DNA of 64,000 nt from an uncultured Porphyromonadaceae bacterium (GTDB taxonomy: Bacteria > Bacteroidota > Bacteroidia > Bacteroidales > Muribaculaceae): positions 1 to 64,000 of the forward strand of contig URAU01000008.1 in assembly GCA_900545955.1 (NCBI GenBank), in the 5' to 3' direction. The notes under the pieces were generated by a model. The model had not been told where the DNA came from, made no database searches, and saw only the letters and a list, made by a program, of their open reading frames with translations. Of the stretch, positions 40,365-50,155 are shown one piece after another. Position 1 is the first letter of the stretch. Each line of letters starts with the position of its first letter. Made by a program: the position numbers and the translations under genes.

Positions 40365-43300
40365 TTACTTCACTTCGGGTGTGCCGTCGCCGTAGCCCCA
40401 GGGCTCTTTGCTGAGGCGCACATAGTTGTTATAGCGCCACTGCGCGTTGCTCTTTGCTGCTGCGAAGAGTTCGGCAGCCTCTGCGGGATACTGCTTGGCT
40501 ACGGAAGCGTAGCGCACTTCGCCTTTGAGGAAGTTCTCGAACTCGGCCCAGTCGGGCTCTTTGCTGTCGAGCGTGAAGGGGTTCTTGTTCTCGGCTTCGA
40601 GGGCGGGGTTGTAGCGCCAGAGGTGCCAGTAGCCGCAAGCCACGGCGCGGGATTCTTCTTCCTGCGAGTGACCCATGCCGGCTTTGAGGCCGTGGTTGAT
40701 ACAGGGGGAGTAGGCGATAATGATCGAGGGACCGTCGTAGGCCTCGGCCTCGCGGATGGCCTTGAGGGTCTGGGCCTGGTCGGCACCCATAGCCACCTGT
40801 GCGGCGTATACGTAGCCGTAGGTGGTGGCGATGAGACCGAGGTCTTTTTTGCGCACGCGCTTGCCGGCTGCGGCGAATTTGGCGATAGCGCCGATCGGGG
40901 TGGCTTTCGACGCCTGGCCGCCGGTGTTGGAGTAAACCTCGGTGTCGAGCACGAGAATGTTGATGTTCTTGCCGGAGGCGAGTACGTGGTCGAGACCGCC
41001 GAAACCGATGTCGTAGGCGGCGCCGTCGCCGGCGATAATCCATTGCGAGCGCTTCACGATGAAGTTCTTCAGGGCCACGATGCCGTTGCATACGTCGCAG
41101 CTGCATGCCTCGCAGAGCGGAACGATGGTTTCGAATACCTCGCGGGTGGCTTCTGCGCTGTCGCGGTTGTCGAGCCATTTCTGAGCCTGCTCTTTGATTT
41201 CAGCGGAGCAGCAGTCGCAGGTGAGGGCCTGCTTCATGAGGCCTTCGAGGCGGAGTTGCATCTTCTCGTTGGCGATGGTCATGCCCAGACCGAACTCGGC
41301 GAAGTCCTCGAAGAGCGAGTTGGCCCATGCGGGGCCGTGACCGCGGAAGTTGGTGGTATAGGGGGTGGAGGGCACGGAGCCGGAGTAGATCGAGGAGCAG
41401 CCGGTGGCGTTGGCAACCATCTCGTGGTCGCCGAAGAGCTGGGATATGAGCTTCACGTAGGGAGTCTCGCCGCAACCCGAGCATGCGCCGGAGAATTCGA
41501 AGAGCGGAGTGGCGAACTGAGAGTTCTTCACGTTGGCCTTGATGTCGACGAGGTCCTGCTTGGAGGCTACGTCCTTGGTGCAGTAGTCCCACTGCTTCTG
41601 CTTGTCGAGCTGGGTTTCGAGGGGCTTCATCTGCAGAGCCTTCACGCCCTTCTTGCCGGGGCAGACGTCAACGCAGTTGCCGCATCCGAGGCAGTCGAGC
41701 ACGTCGACGCTCTGAATGAAGCGCATGCCGGTGAATGTCTTGCCGATTGCGGGGATAGTGGCATCCTCGCCGAAGGGAGCGGCAGCCATCTCGGCCTGGT
41801 CGAGCACGAAGGGGCGGATGGCGGCGTGGGGGCAGACGTAAGCGCACTTGTTGCACTGTATGCAGTTTTCCTCAAGCCATTCGGGCACGAAGGCTGCTAC
41901 GCCGCGCTTCTCGTAGGCGGCGGTGCCGTTCTGCCATGTGCCGTCGGCGATGTCCTTGAAGTCGGAGACTTTCAGGAGGTCGCCGTCCTGGGCGTTGATG
42001 GGGCGCACGATGCGGTTGATGAATTCGGGATCATCGTTGGCCTCGCAGGCATCTACGGAGAGGTTCTTCCATGCGGGGTCTACGTCGAGACGGTGGTATT
42101 CGCCGCCGCGGTCTACGGCCGCATAGTTCTTGTCGACAACGTCCTGACCCTTCTTGCCGTAGCTCTTGACGATGAATTTCTTCATTTGCTCAACGGCAAG
42201 GTCAACGGGGATTACCTCGGTGATACGGAAGAATGCGCTCTGGAGGATGGTGTTGGTGCGGTTGCCCAGACCGATTTCCTGAGCGATCTTGGTGGCGTTG
42301 ATGTAGTAGACGGTGATGTTGTGGTCGGCGAAGTATTTCTTGACCTTGGCGGGGAGGTTCTTGGCGAGTTCGTCGCCTTCCCAGATGGTGTTGAGCAGGA
42401 AGGTGCCGTTGTCGCGCAGGCCGCGGGTCACGTCGTACATATGCAGGTAGGCCTGAACGTGGCAAGCCACGAAGTTGGGCGTATTTACCAGATATGTGGA
42501 GCGGATGGGAGCGTCGCCGAAGCGGAGGTGGGAGCAGGTGAAGCCGCCCGACTTCTTGGAGTCGTAGGCGAAGTATGCCTGGCAGTATTTGTCGGTGTTC
42601 TCGCCGATAATCTTGATGGAGTTCTTGTTGGCACCTACGGTACCGTCGGCACCGAGGCCGTAGAACTTAAGCTCGGTAGTCGACTTGTCGCCGAGAGCAA
42701 CCTCTTCGGGGAGGGGGAGCGAGGTGAAAGTCACGTCGTCGACGATGCCCACTGTGAAGTGGTCCTTGGGCATGGGGAGGGCGAGGTTCTCGAACACGCC
42801 GATAATCTGGGCGGGAGTGGTGTCCTTCGAGGCCAGACCGTAGCGGCCGCCAACGATGAGGGGGGCGTTCTCCTTGCCGTAGAAGCATTCCTTGACGTCG
42901 AGGAAGAGCGGTTCGCCGGATGCGCCGGGCTCTTTGGTGCGGTCGAGCACTGCGATGCGCTTGGCCGTAGCGGGAACGGCGGCGAGGAAGTGCTTGGCCG
43001 AGAAGGGGCGGTAGAGGTGAACGGCCACGAGGCCTACTTTCTCGCCTTTCTCAACGAGCGAGTCGATGGCTTCCTGGGCGGCCTGGGTTACCGAACCCAT
43101 GGCGATAATCACACGCTCGGCGTCGGGAGCGCCGTAGTAGTTGAACAGGCCGTATTTGCGGCCGGTGATTTCGGAGATTTTGTTCATGTATTCCTCGACA
43201 ACCTCGGGCACGGCGTCGTAGGCCGTGTTGCATGCCTCGCGGTGCTGGAAGAATACATCGCCGTTCTCGGCCATGCCGCGGCTCACGGGAGCCTGGGGCG

Positions 43301-43931
43301 TAAGGCCGCGCTGGCGGAAGCGGGCGAGAGCCTCGCGGTCGAGCAGCGGTTCGAGCTGATCCTGCTCGAGCATCTCGATTTTCTGGATTTCGTGGGATGT
43401 GCGGAAACCGTCGAAGAAGTTTACGAAGGGAATCGACGATTTGATGGCGGCCAGGTGGGCGACGCCGGCAAGGTCCATGACTTCCTGAACGGAGCCTTCG
43501 CAGAGCATGGCGAAGCCGGTCTGACGAACGGACATCACGTCCTGATGGTCGCCGAAGATGCTCAGGGCATGCGAGGCGAGTGTGCGGGCCGAAACATGGA
43601 AAACGCAGGGAAGCTGCTCGCCCGCGATTTTATACATGTTGGGAATCATGAGCAGAAGGCCCTGCGAAGCAGTGTAGGTGGTAGTGAGCGCACCGGCCTG
43701 AAGAGAACCGTGAACGGCACCGGCTGCGCCGCCTTCCGACTGCATCTCCTGCACGAGAACGGTCTCGCCGAAAATGTTCTTGCGGCCTGCGGCAGCCCAT
43801 TCATCCACGTATTCGGCCATTGTGGACGAAGGCGTGATGGGATAGATGGCGGCCACTTCGCTGAACATATACGAGATATGTGCGGCGGCCTGGTTGCCAT
43901 CACAGGTTAGGAATTTCTTTTCTTTACTCAT
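40365..43931 (-). CDS. nifJ: pyruvate:ferredoxin (flavodoxin) oxidoreductase
   Basis: 1188 residues, a single-chain enzyme oxidising pyruvate to acetyl-CoA and CO2 with reduction of ferredoxin, central to anaerobic energy metabolism. Domains in order: the pyrimidine-binding TPP domain (FLTCDGNQAAAHISYMFSEVAAIYPITPSS), transketolase C-like and gamma domains, a bacterial ferredoxin domain with CIQCNKCAYVCPH and CLGCGNCVDVCPG (two [4Fe-4S] clusters), and the pyrophosphate-binding TPP domain with GDGAAYDIGFGGLDHVL. CSGCGETP and a later CDCC...CEACSCDVC cluster hold the third iron-sulfur centre. Length is normal for the family. The minus-strand -7 motif TACCTTTG (44049-44042) lies about 110 bp upstream. 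Confidence 0.97.
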   Translation of the reverse strand: MSKEKKFLTCDGNQAAAHISYMFSEVAAIYPITPSSTMAEYVDEWAAAGRKNIFGETVLVQEMQSEGGAAGAVHGSLQAGALTTTYTASQGLLLMIPNMYKIAGEQLPCVFHVSARTLASHALSIFGDHQDVMSVRQTGFAMLCEGSVQEVMDLAGVAHLAAIKSSIPFVNFFDGFRTSHEIQKIEMLEQDQLEPLLDREALARFRQRGLTPQAPVSRGMAENGDVFFQHREACNTAYDAVPEVVEEYMNKISEITGRKYGLFNYYGAPDAERVIIAMGSVTQAAQEAIDSLVEKGEKVGLVAVHLYRPFSAKHFLAAVPATAKRIAVLDRTKEPGASGEPLFLDVKECFYGKENAPLIVGGRYGLASKDTTPAQIIGVFENLALPMPKDHFTVGIVDDVTFTSLPLPEEVALGDKSTTELKFYGLGADGTVGANKNSIKIIGENTDKYCQAYFAYDSKKSGGFTCSHLRFGDAPIRSTYLVNTPNFVACHVQAYLHMYDVTRGLRDNGTFLLNTIWEGDELAKNLPAKVKKYFADHNITVYYINATKIAQEIGLGNRTNTILQSAFFRITEVIPVDLAVEQMKKFIVKSYGKKGQDVVDKNYAAVDRGGEYHRLDVDPAWKNLSVDACEANDDPEFINRIVRPINAQDGDLLKVSDFKDIADGTWQNGTAAYEKRGVAAFVPEWLEENCIQCNKCAYVCPHAAIRPFVLDQAEMAAAPFGEDATIPAIGKTFTGMRFIQSVDVLDCLGCGNCVDVCPGKKGVKALQMKPLETQLDKQKQWDYCTKDVASKQDLVDIKANVKNSQFATPLFEFSGACSGCGETPYVKLISQLFGDHEMVANATGCSSIYSGSVPSTPYTTNFRGHGPAWANSLFEDFAEFGLGMTIANEKMQLRLEGLMKQALTCDCCSAEIKEQAQKWLDNRDSAEATREVFETIVPLCEACSCDVCNGIVALKNFIVKRSQWIIAGDGAAYDIGFGGLDHVLASGKNINILVLDTEVYSNTGGQASKATPIGAIAKFAAAGKRVRKKDLGLIATTYGYVYAAQVAMGADQAQTLKAIREAEAYDGPSIIIAYSPCINHGLKAGMGHSQEEESRAVACGYWHLWRYNPALEAENKNPFTLDSKEPDWAEFENFLKGEVRYASVAKQYPAEAAELFAAAKSNAQWRYNNYVRLSKEPWGYGDGTPEVK

Positions 43932-44116
43932 AAAGAATTGTTTTGATTTTTATGTAGCTTTTGTTGTTTTCTGAATCGGGTGTGGAAGCCTGGCTTCCCG
44001 TGGAATAGATACGATTGAGGCATGGCCTTTCACCCAACATGCAAAGGTACAATATTTTTTCTCAAACGGCGCTTTCCGAGGCGGATATTTAACCTTATTT
44101 GGCCTCATGGGCGCTG

Positions 44117-44365
44117 TTAGCCGGCCAATGCTTCGGCGATTGCGCGTGCGAGCTGGTCGGGACACGAGGTTTGTTTGTTGCCGCATCGTATGCCGGCGAC
44201 GGTGGCGGCCACTTTTGCCGCATCCTGCCCCTCGGCGAGGGCGGCGATGCCCTGTAGGTTGCCGTGGCAGCCGCCGTCGAAGCTTATGCCGGAGATGCGG
44301 CCGTCGGTTATGTCGAAATGAATTGCGCGCGAGCAGGTGCCGCAGGTTTTGTAGTCGTAGTGCAT
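44117..44365 (-). CDS. TSCPD domain mini-protein (TIGR03905-type)
   Basis: 82 residues. The entire protein is one TSCPD-like domain with cysteines at TCGTCSRAI, FDGGCHGN, IRCGNK and TSCPDQLA, the last being the family's name motif. TSCPD domains occur at the C-terminus of B12-dependent ribonucleotide reductases and as stand-alone proteins of unknown role. The cysteine pattern suggests metal or redox chemistry. It has its own -7 motif TAAATTTG on the minus strand (44401-44394). It is separated from nifJ by 185 bp. Confidence 0.82.
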   Translation of the reverse strand: MHYDYKTCGTCSRAIHFDITDGRISGISFDGGCHGNLQGIAALAEGQDAAKVAATVAGIRCGNKQTSCPDQLARAIAEALAG

Positions 44366-44440
44366 GGTGTGGTTTCGGTTGGTATTTTCGCCGCAAATTT
44401 AGCTATTTTTTCGGAAATTCCGGCGAGTGAGGAATGGCAT

Positions 44441-44481
44441 CGGGCTTCCGCCCTCAGCACGGTGATGAGGATGGAAGCCCG
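44441..44481 (-). terminator. terminator after the beta-mannosidase gene
   Basis: CGGGCTTCC at 44441-44449 pairs perfectly with GGAAGCCCG at 44473-44481, about 90 bp downstream of the minus-strand stop. Confidence 0.5.
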
Positions 44482-44572
44482 GAGGGTTAGTTTAGGGTTT
44501 AAACCTGATTTATCGGGATAAACTGGATTAAGCGGGATTAACCCCGAAGTGCTACCGCGAGGGATGGGTGGG

Positions 44573-47209
44573 TCAGTCGCCCCCGAGGGGCTTGAAGGTG
44601 GAGGAGGTCCCGATGGAACCGCTTTCGGTCGAGATGGTGGCGGCTGCATAGGCATGCCCCATAGAGGTGACTTTCAGCTGGCGGCGGAAATCGTCGGGCG
44701 AGATCGGGGTGGTTACGCGGATGGTGCGTTTCCCGCCCGGAAGTATGTCGAAATAATTGTCGGAGAAAAAGTTGTCGATTCCGTCGAGCGAGAGGAATAC
44801 GGCGCGGGCGAAGACGTCGGAGCCGAGCGTGACGTCGTAGCCACCTTCAGCCGGAGCGACATAGACCGAGAGCTGAGGCACGGTGTAGTTCATGAATTTC
44901 TGCTTGCAGGGATAGGCCACGTTGGAATAGGTACGGTCGCCCTTCACAGCGAAATCCGCTGTGAAAATCACGTCGCCGCGCTTATTGTCGCCCAGGAGGT
45001 TGCGGATGTCGTCGGCGAAAACTTCGACAGAAGTGAGCGGGGCGGCGGAGTAGGGGAGATACTTCTCCCATACGGGGGTGCCGTCGAGGCGCATCGCGCG
45101 GAGGGTTACTACACCTTTGGCCGGGGTACGCCGGTCGGTTACCACGTTGACGTGGAGCGAGTCGCCGAGAACCACGGGAGAGACAAGAATGTCGTCGTAG
45201 GCCTGGCGGGAGTAGTATTGCTGGGCCTTCCAGCGGCCATAGTAGTCGCGGCCGGCCCAGGAGGCCACCGGCCAGCAGTCGTTGTGTTGCCATACGAGTG
45301 TTCCCATACAGTGGGGCATGTCGCGGCGGTGGGCCTCGACGGCTGTCTTGATGGCGTCGCCCTGAAGCACGGAGCCTACGTAGAGGAATGTGGGGAAGTC
45401 GGCGGGAGTGCGGAACTCATTGTCCATGTACTCCTTGATGAGATTGTTGGCGTAGGAGCCGGCGCGCTGATGGCACATCATCACGTCGGAGGTGATATGC
45501 CAGTCGCGCTCCTGTGGAGCGTAGATTTTCACCGATTCAAACTCGGGGAACGACTGGAAGCCGTATTCGGAGAAGAAGCGGGCTTTCTCTATGTTGTAGT
45601 GACCGATGGAGTCGCGGCCGTGCCATACCCCCCAGTAGTGGGCGTCGCCGTTGCGGCCGTCGGATGGGGTGTCCTCGAAGGCGAAGGGGGAGGAAGGCCA
45701 ATAGGCTATCCCGCCGCCGTATTCCTTGACGACTTCGGGGAGAACTCGGAAATACATATCCTTGAACTGGCGGGTGGTAAGCTCCTCGACCCCTTTCTCC
45801 TTATAATAGTTGTATTTGCCACCCCAGCCGTAGTACACGTCCTGACACTCGTTGTTGCCGCACCACAGGGCGATTGAGCTGTGGTTGCGCAGTCGCTTCA
45901 CGTTGTCGATGGCCTCCTGGCGGATATTGGCCAGGAATATGGAGTCGGCGGGATAGGTGGAGCAGGCGAACATGAAGTCCTGCCAGACGAGGATACCGTT
46001 TCGGTCGCAGAGCTTGTAGAAATAGTCGTCCTCGTAGACGCCGCCACCCCATACGCGAATCATGTTCATGTTGACAGCCTTGGCGTCGAGCACATGCTTC
46101 TCGTAGCGTTCTGGGGTGATACGAGGAAGGAAATTGTCGAGCGGTACCATATCGACGCCTTTGGCAAATACGGGCTTGCCGTTGAGCTCGAAATAGAAGC
46201 AGTGGCCGTCGGGGTCGGGCTTGTGGATCAGCTTGAGCGAGCGTAGACCGATTTCGGTGTCGGTGGCTTCCACGCGGTTGCCGTCGACGTCGAGTGCGGC
46301 GGTGAAATTATAGAGGTTGGGCTCGCCGAGACCGTTGGACCACCACAAGCGCGGTTTCGACACCTTGCATGGAACTTCGATACGGTTCACGCCCTTCTGC
46401 AGGGCGGTTTTCTTCGATGCGAGGAGCTTGCCGTCGGCGCTGACCGAGATGGTGGCGTCGGCCACAGATTCGTCGGCCTCCACTTCGACGAAGGCCGTCA
46501 GCGATGCGGAGCGGGCGTTGACGTCGCCCTGCACATACTGCACGTCGGAGATGCGCTGGCCGCTCCAGGTCTGGAGCTCGATCGGGCGCCAGATGCCGGA
46601 AGTTACCAGACGCGGCCCCCAGTCCCAGCCATAGTGGTAGCCGGCCTTGCGGGCGAACACGCTGAGGGTCTTATGGAAGATTCCGCCGTTCTGGCTCTGG
46701 TCGGGACCGGTGTTGAAAGCGTAGTCGTATTTGTCGAATTTGGGAAGATCGACCTTGATAGGCGAGTTGAAGTAGACTTCGAGCAGATTGTCGCCTTCCT
46801 GGAGAATACCCTTTACGTCGATGCGCCATGTGCGGTGCATATTGTCGGCGCGGAGTATGCAGTGGTGGTTGAGATATACGTCGGCATAGGTGTCGAGACC
46901 GTAGAAAACGAGCTGCTGATTGGTCTGAGCTACTTCATCGGCGGTGGCGCGGAGATTGGTCTCGTACATCCAGTCCTCCTTGTCGACCCACTGCACGGAG
47001 CGCTCGTTGAGCCGATAGAACGGATCCTCGATGAGATCGTTGGCCATCAAGTCGGTATGAACTGTTCCGGGCACTGTGGCCGGATACCAGTTCTCGCCGC
47101 GTCCCTGGCGAAAACGCCAGCCGTCGTTGAGGGCGCGTGATGATACTGCGGCGTCGCAGCCGAGAACCGTCATTGCGAGCGCGGCGATGGCTATAAGCTT
47201 ATGGTTCAT
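44573..47209 (-). CDS. GH2 beta-mannosidase, lipoprotein-like signal
   Basis: 878 residues from ATG 47209; the longer open frame upstream runs into the GH95 gene and is not used. The N-terminus MNHKLIAIAALAMTVLGC ends in a lipobox-like VLGC, so it may be lipid-anchored. The sequence ALNDGWRFRQGRGENWYPATVPGTVHTDLMANDLIEDPFYRLNE is typical of beta-mannosidases. The acid/base is Glu454 in CGNNECQD and the nucleophile Glu548 in FSEYGFQSFPE. It releases terminal beta-mannose, for example from the core of N-glycans or from mannan. It lies 35 bp after the GH95 fucosidase gene and is presumably co-transcribed, which points to host-glycan trimming. Confidence 0.9.
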   Translation of the reverse strand: MNHKLIAIAALAMTVLGCDAAVSSRALNDGWRFRQGRGENWYPATVPGTVHTDLMANDLIEDPFYRLNERSVQWVDKEDWMYETNLRATADEVAQTNQQLVFYGLDTYADVYLNHHCILRADNMHRTWRIDVKGILQEGDNLLEVYFNSPIKVDLPKFDKYDYAFNTGPDQSQNGGIFHKTLSVFARKAGYHYGWDWGPRLVTSGIWRPIELQTWSGQRISDVQYVQGDVNARSASLTAFVEVEADESVADATISVSADGKLLASKKTALQKGVNRIEVPCKVSKPRLWWSNGLGEPNLYNFTAALDVDGNRVEATDTEIGLRSLKLIHKPDPDGHCFYFELNGKPVFAKGVDMVPLDNFLPRITPERYEKHVLDAKAVNMNMIRVWGGGVYEDDYFYKLCDRNGILVWQDFMFACSTYPADSIFLANIRQEAIDNVKRLRNHSSIALWCGNNECQDVYYGWGGKYNYYKEKGVEELTTRQFKDMYFRVLPEVVKEYGGGIAYWPSSPFAFEDTPSDGRNGDAHYWGVWHGRDSIGHYNIEKARFFSEYGFQSFPEFESVKIYAPQERDWHITSDVMMCHQRAGSYANNLIKEYMDNEFRTPADFPTFLYVGSVLQGDAIKTAVEAHRRDMPHCMGTLVWQHNDCWPVASWAGRDYYGRWKAQQYYSRQAYDDILVSPVVLGDSLHVNVVTDRRTPAKGVVTLRAMRLDGTPVWEKYLPYSAAPLTSVEVFADDIRNLLGDNKRGDVIFTADFAVKGDRTYSNVAYPCKQKFMNYTVPQLSVYVAPAEGGYDVTLGSDVFARAVFLSLDGIDNFFSDNYFDILPGGKRTIRVTTPISPDDFRRQLKVTSMGHAYAAATISTESGSIGTSSTFKPLGGD

Positions 47210-47244
47210 GATAAAGACAGGTTTTAAGATGTCGGGAGGCTGTT

Positions 47245-49674
47245 TTAGCTTTTTTTGAAAGAGATTTCGATGCGGTCGGCGGGTTTCACCTTGAGCGATA
47301 CGCGTCCGTCGGCGTCGGTCTTGGTCTTTAGCGGAGTGCCGTTGAGCGAGAATTCGGCCACAGAGCCTTCGGGAAGGGCGATGCGGCAAGGGATTTCGGC
47401 CGATGCGAGGAGCGTGGCTTTCTGCATTTTGCCGTCGGCCCAGAAGAGGTCGGCTGTGATGCCGCCTTCGGCGCAGATTCCTTTCACGGAGCCTTCAGCC
47501 CAGGCCTTGGGGAGCGCGGGAAGGAAATCTATGAAGCCGTCGTGGCTCTGGAGGAGCATGTCGCACATGGCGGCTACCGAGGCCTCGGTAGCGTCGAAAC
47601 TGAAGATGTCGCGCTCGGCTCCGGCGATGCCTGCGGGCGATACGGTCATGAGGTTCTCACGGGTGAAGAAGCGGAAGAGGTCCTGAAGCCAGTAGTGGGC
47701 TTTTTCGCCGTCCTTAAGAAATGCATTGAATCCAAGCATATTGGCGGCGCTCCATTCGGTATCTTCCCAGCCGTTGGCGGTTGTCTGGTTGGCGATGGTA
47801 CGCTTGGCTGCTTCCATGAGTTCGGGTGTCTTGGTGTAGGTGAGCTGGCCGAGCGGATACAGAGTGAGCAGATGGGAAGTGTGGCGGTGGGCCGGATCCT
47901 GGCGAGGGAAGCCGTGGAGCCATTCCTGCACTTCGCCGCGGTCGTCGACCTTAATGGGAGGGAGCTTGGCGAGATCTTTCTGCAGCTGCCGCGCGAAAGG
48001 CTTGTCGACTCCGAGGATGCGCGAGCTTTCAATTACGGCGTTGAAAATGTCGGCTACGATTCCGCGGTCGATTGTAGGCATCATCGAGGCGGAGAGTCCC
48101 TGGCCATCAGGGGTTACGAAGCCGTTTTCGGGCGAAATGGAGGGCCCTGTGAGGAGGTATCCGGTGTTGGGGTCCTCGGTCATGTAGGTGTGGAAGAATT
48201 CGGCACACCCCTTGAGCAGCGGGTAGCCGGTCGAGGCGAGATAATCCTTATCCTGCGTGTATTTGTAGTGGCTCCAGAGGTGTGTGGCAAGCCATGCGCC
48301 TGCCGACACGTTGAGACCCCAGTAGATGGCACCGTCGGGCGATGTGTAGCCCCAGGGGTTTACGCAGGTGTGTGCCACCCAGCCTTTTGCACCGTAAATT
48401 TTTTCGGCGGTCTCGCGGCCGGGTTTCTCGATATGTTTCAGGAAGGTGAACACGGGCACGTTGGTCTCGGCGAGATTCGCTTTGTTGGCACTCCAGTAGT
48501 TCTGCTGGATGTTGATGTCAAGATGGTAGTCGCATGTCCAGGCCATCTGGCATGCGAGGTTATCATTCCATATTCCCTGGAGATTCGAGCAGAGCGGGGA
48601 ATTGGGGCGGGAGGACGCAATCTGCATGTAGCGGCCGTAGCGGAAGAACAGGGCATCGAAAGCGGGGTCGACCGCGCCGTTCTTGACCAGGTGGAGGCGT
48701 ACGTCGGTGGGAAGGGAAGCCATCTCGCCGGGAGTGCCGAGCGAGATGCTCATACGGTTGTATAGCGCGGAATGGTCGGCCGTGTGTGCGGTCAGAGCTT
48801 TGTCGAATCCTTTTGCGGCAGCCTTGGCCACCGTTTCGGAGGATTTCGCGGCGGGGTCTGCCTCGAACATGTCGGTGCGAACGTCGAAGTATGCTTCGAC
48901 CGAGTCGGCATTCCTGACTTTAACGGCAGAGCCCTCGGCAGCGACAGTACCACCATATACGTTGAGTTTCAGGGCTCCGGCGAATGCCACTCCTCCTTTG
49001 CCCTGTTTGGGAAAGTCCACTTTGCCCGAAAATTGCAGAGTTCCCTCGGGAGTGGATTCTATTTTGGCGTCGCGTAGAAAGGAGAAAAGGAAGTCGGATG
49101 TAATCTGGCCGGGTTTGGAGGCTGTAAGCCGTAGTGCGAGCACGTCGTCGGGATAGTCGCAAATCACTTCGCGCGAGAAGCGCACGCCCCCTTTCTCGAA
49201 CGTGGTGGTGGCAACGGCGCTCTGCATGTCGAGTTCGCGGCGGAATCCGCGCACCTCGCCGGCCGGGTATGCTGAGTTGATAAGGAGGTCGCCCAGCGGG
49301 AGGTGAGTGCCGAAGTCGCGGCGGGTGCCCGACAGATGATTTATGGTTTCTTCGTTTGCTTTCGCGAAGTCGCCGGCGAAGAAGAGCGAGCGAATTTCGG
49401 CGAGCTTTTCAGGACCGCAGATTGTGTTCTGGATTGTGTCGGGCTGACCGGCCCATAGGGTGATTTCGTTGAGTGCTATTCTCTCGCGGTCGATTCCCCC
49501 GTAGACAATGGCGCCCAGTCGGCCATTACCCAGGGGTACGCCTTCCATCCATTCTCGTGCGGGGGCCTGATACCACAGTTTGTCGGTGTCGGCGGCAGAG
49601 GCGCTCCAAGCTGCTGCAAATACAGCGGTGGCTGCGGCGACGGATTTAGCAAAATGCAAGGTTGCGAATCTCAT
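47245..49674 (-). CDS. GH95 family alpha-L-fucosidase (possibly alpha-L-galactosidase)
   Basis: 809 residues with a signal peptide (to about residue 27). The start of the mature protein, LWYQAPAREWMEGVPLGNGRLGAIVYGG, is diagnostic of GH95. The (alpha/alpha)6 barrel carries DINIQQNYW (paired Asn of the catalytic machinery), GPSISPENGFVTPDG with the proposed acid Glu, and DPAHRHTSHLLTLYPLGQL. GH95 enzymes are inverting and cleave alpha-1,2-linked fucose, such as on mucin O-glycans and milk oligosaccharides; a few act on alpha-L-galactose. It is the first gene of a two-gene operon with a beta-mannosidase. On the minus strand TAACTTTG (49794-49787) with TTTG 16 bp further upstream is the probable promoter. 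Confidence 0.92.
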   Translation of the reverse strand: MRFATLHFAKSVAAATAVFAAAWSASAADTDKLWYQAPAREWMEGVPLGNGRLGAIVYGGIDRERIALNEITLWAGQPDTIQNTICGPEKLAEIRSLFFAGDFAKANEETINHLSGTRRDFGTHLPLGDLLINSAYPAGEVRGFRRELDMQSAVATTTFEKGGVRFSREVICDYPDDVLALRLTASKPGQITSDFLFSFLRDAKIESTPEGTLQFSGKVDFPKQGKGGVAFAGALKLNVYGGTVAAEGSAVKVRNADSVEAYFDVRTDMFEADPAAKSSETVAKAAAKGFDKALTAHTADHSALYNRMSISLGTPGEMASLPTDVRLHLVKNGAVDPAFDALFFRYGRYMQIASSRPNSPLCSNLQGIWNDNLACQMAWTCDYHLDINIQQNYWSANKANLAETNVPVFTFLKHIEKPGRETAEKIYGAKGWVAHTCVNPWGYTSPDGAIYWGLNVSAGAWLATHLWSHYKYTQDKDYLASTGYPLLKGCAEFFHTYMTEDPNTGYLLTGPSISPENGFVTPDGQGLSASMMPTIDRGIVADIFNAVIESSRILGVDKPFARQLQKDLAKLPPIKVDDRGEVQEWLHGFPRQDPAHRHTSHLLTLYPLGQLTYTKTPELMEAAKRTIANQTTANGWEDTEWSAANMLGFNAFLKDGEKAHYWLQDLFRFFTRENLMTVSPAGIAGAERDIFSFDATEASVAAMCDMLLQSHDGFIDFLPALPKAWAEGSVKGICAEGGITADLFWADGKMQKATLLASAEIPCRIALPEGSVAEFSLNGTPLKTKTDADGRVSLKVKPADRIEISFKKS

Positions 49675-50155
49675 GATATGGTTTTTGGTTAAGGGGTGCC
49701 GGCTCTTCGTCCGGCGCGAGTTGGAAATATATAAGAATTGGAAACGTCGGTGAACGGAAGCGCAGAAGATGAAAATTCTGTGTATGCAAAGTTACAATCA
49801 GGGTAAATTCCAAAATCCACCGGATGAACCAAAATATAGCCTTAACTCTTCATTGAAACCAAAAAATTGTTTAAATTCGCGGCGATGTTGAACTGTCGAA
49901 GGAAGCGCCATCATACGAGAATAAGGCGCTGTAGGGCGGTTTTATCATAAATTCGTCACAAATTCGCGCGTTTGCGCCAGGAGGATATAGCAACCATGAA
50001 AAATTAGGCATATGTATTAAAATTAGGAGAATTAATTGCGCAAAAATGGGGTGCGCACGATGTAATTTTGCTTTGAAAAACCGAGAGTTCTGCTGCGGAT
50101 TGCGCTCCGGAGAAACTCTTGACGAAAAAAGCCTCAAATCTAAACTAATCATAAA
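49675..50155. other. divergent promoter region between GH95 and the fasciclin/Sus operon
   Basis: It contains the GH95 -7 motif on the minus strand (49794-49787) and a plus-strand TAATTTTG at 50063-50070 that could serve the rightward operon. Its distal element is weak. No gene is supported. The region is AT-rich relative to the flanks. Confidence 0.5.

Noticed and set aside
40356..43910. 1184-codon plus-strand open frame opposite nifJ
   Set aside because: Antisense shadow caused by high GC at codon positions; nifJ motifs are all on the minus strand.
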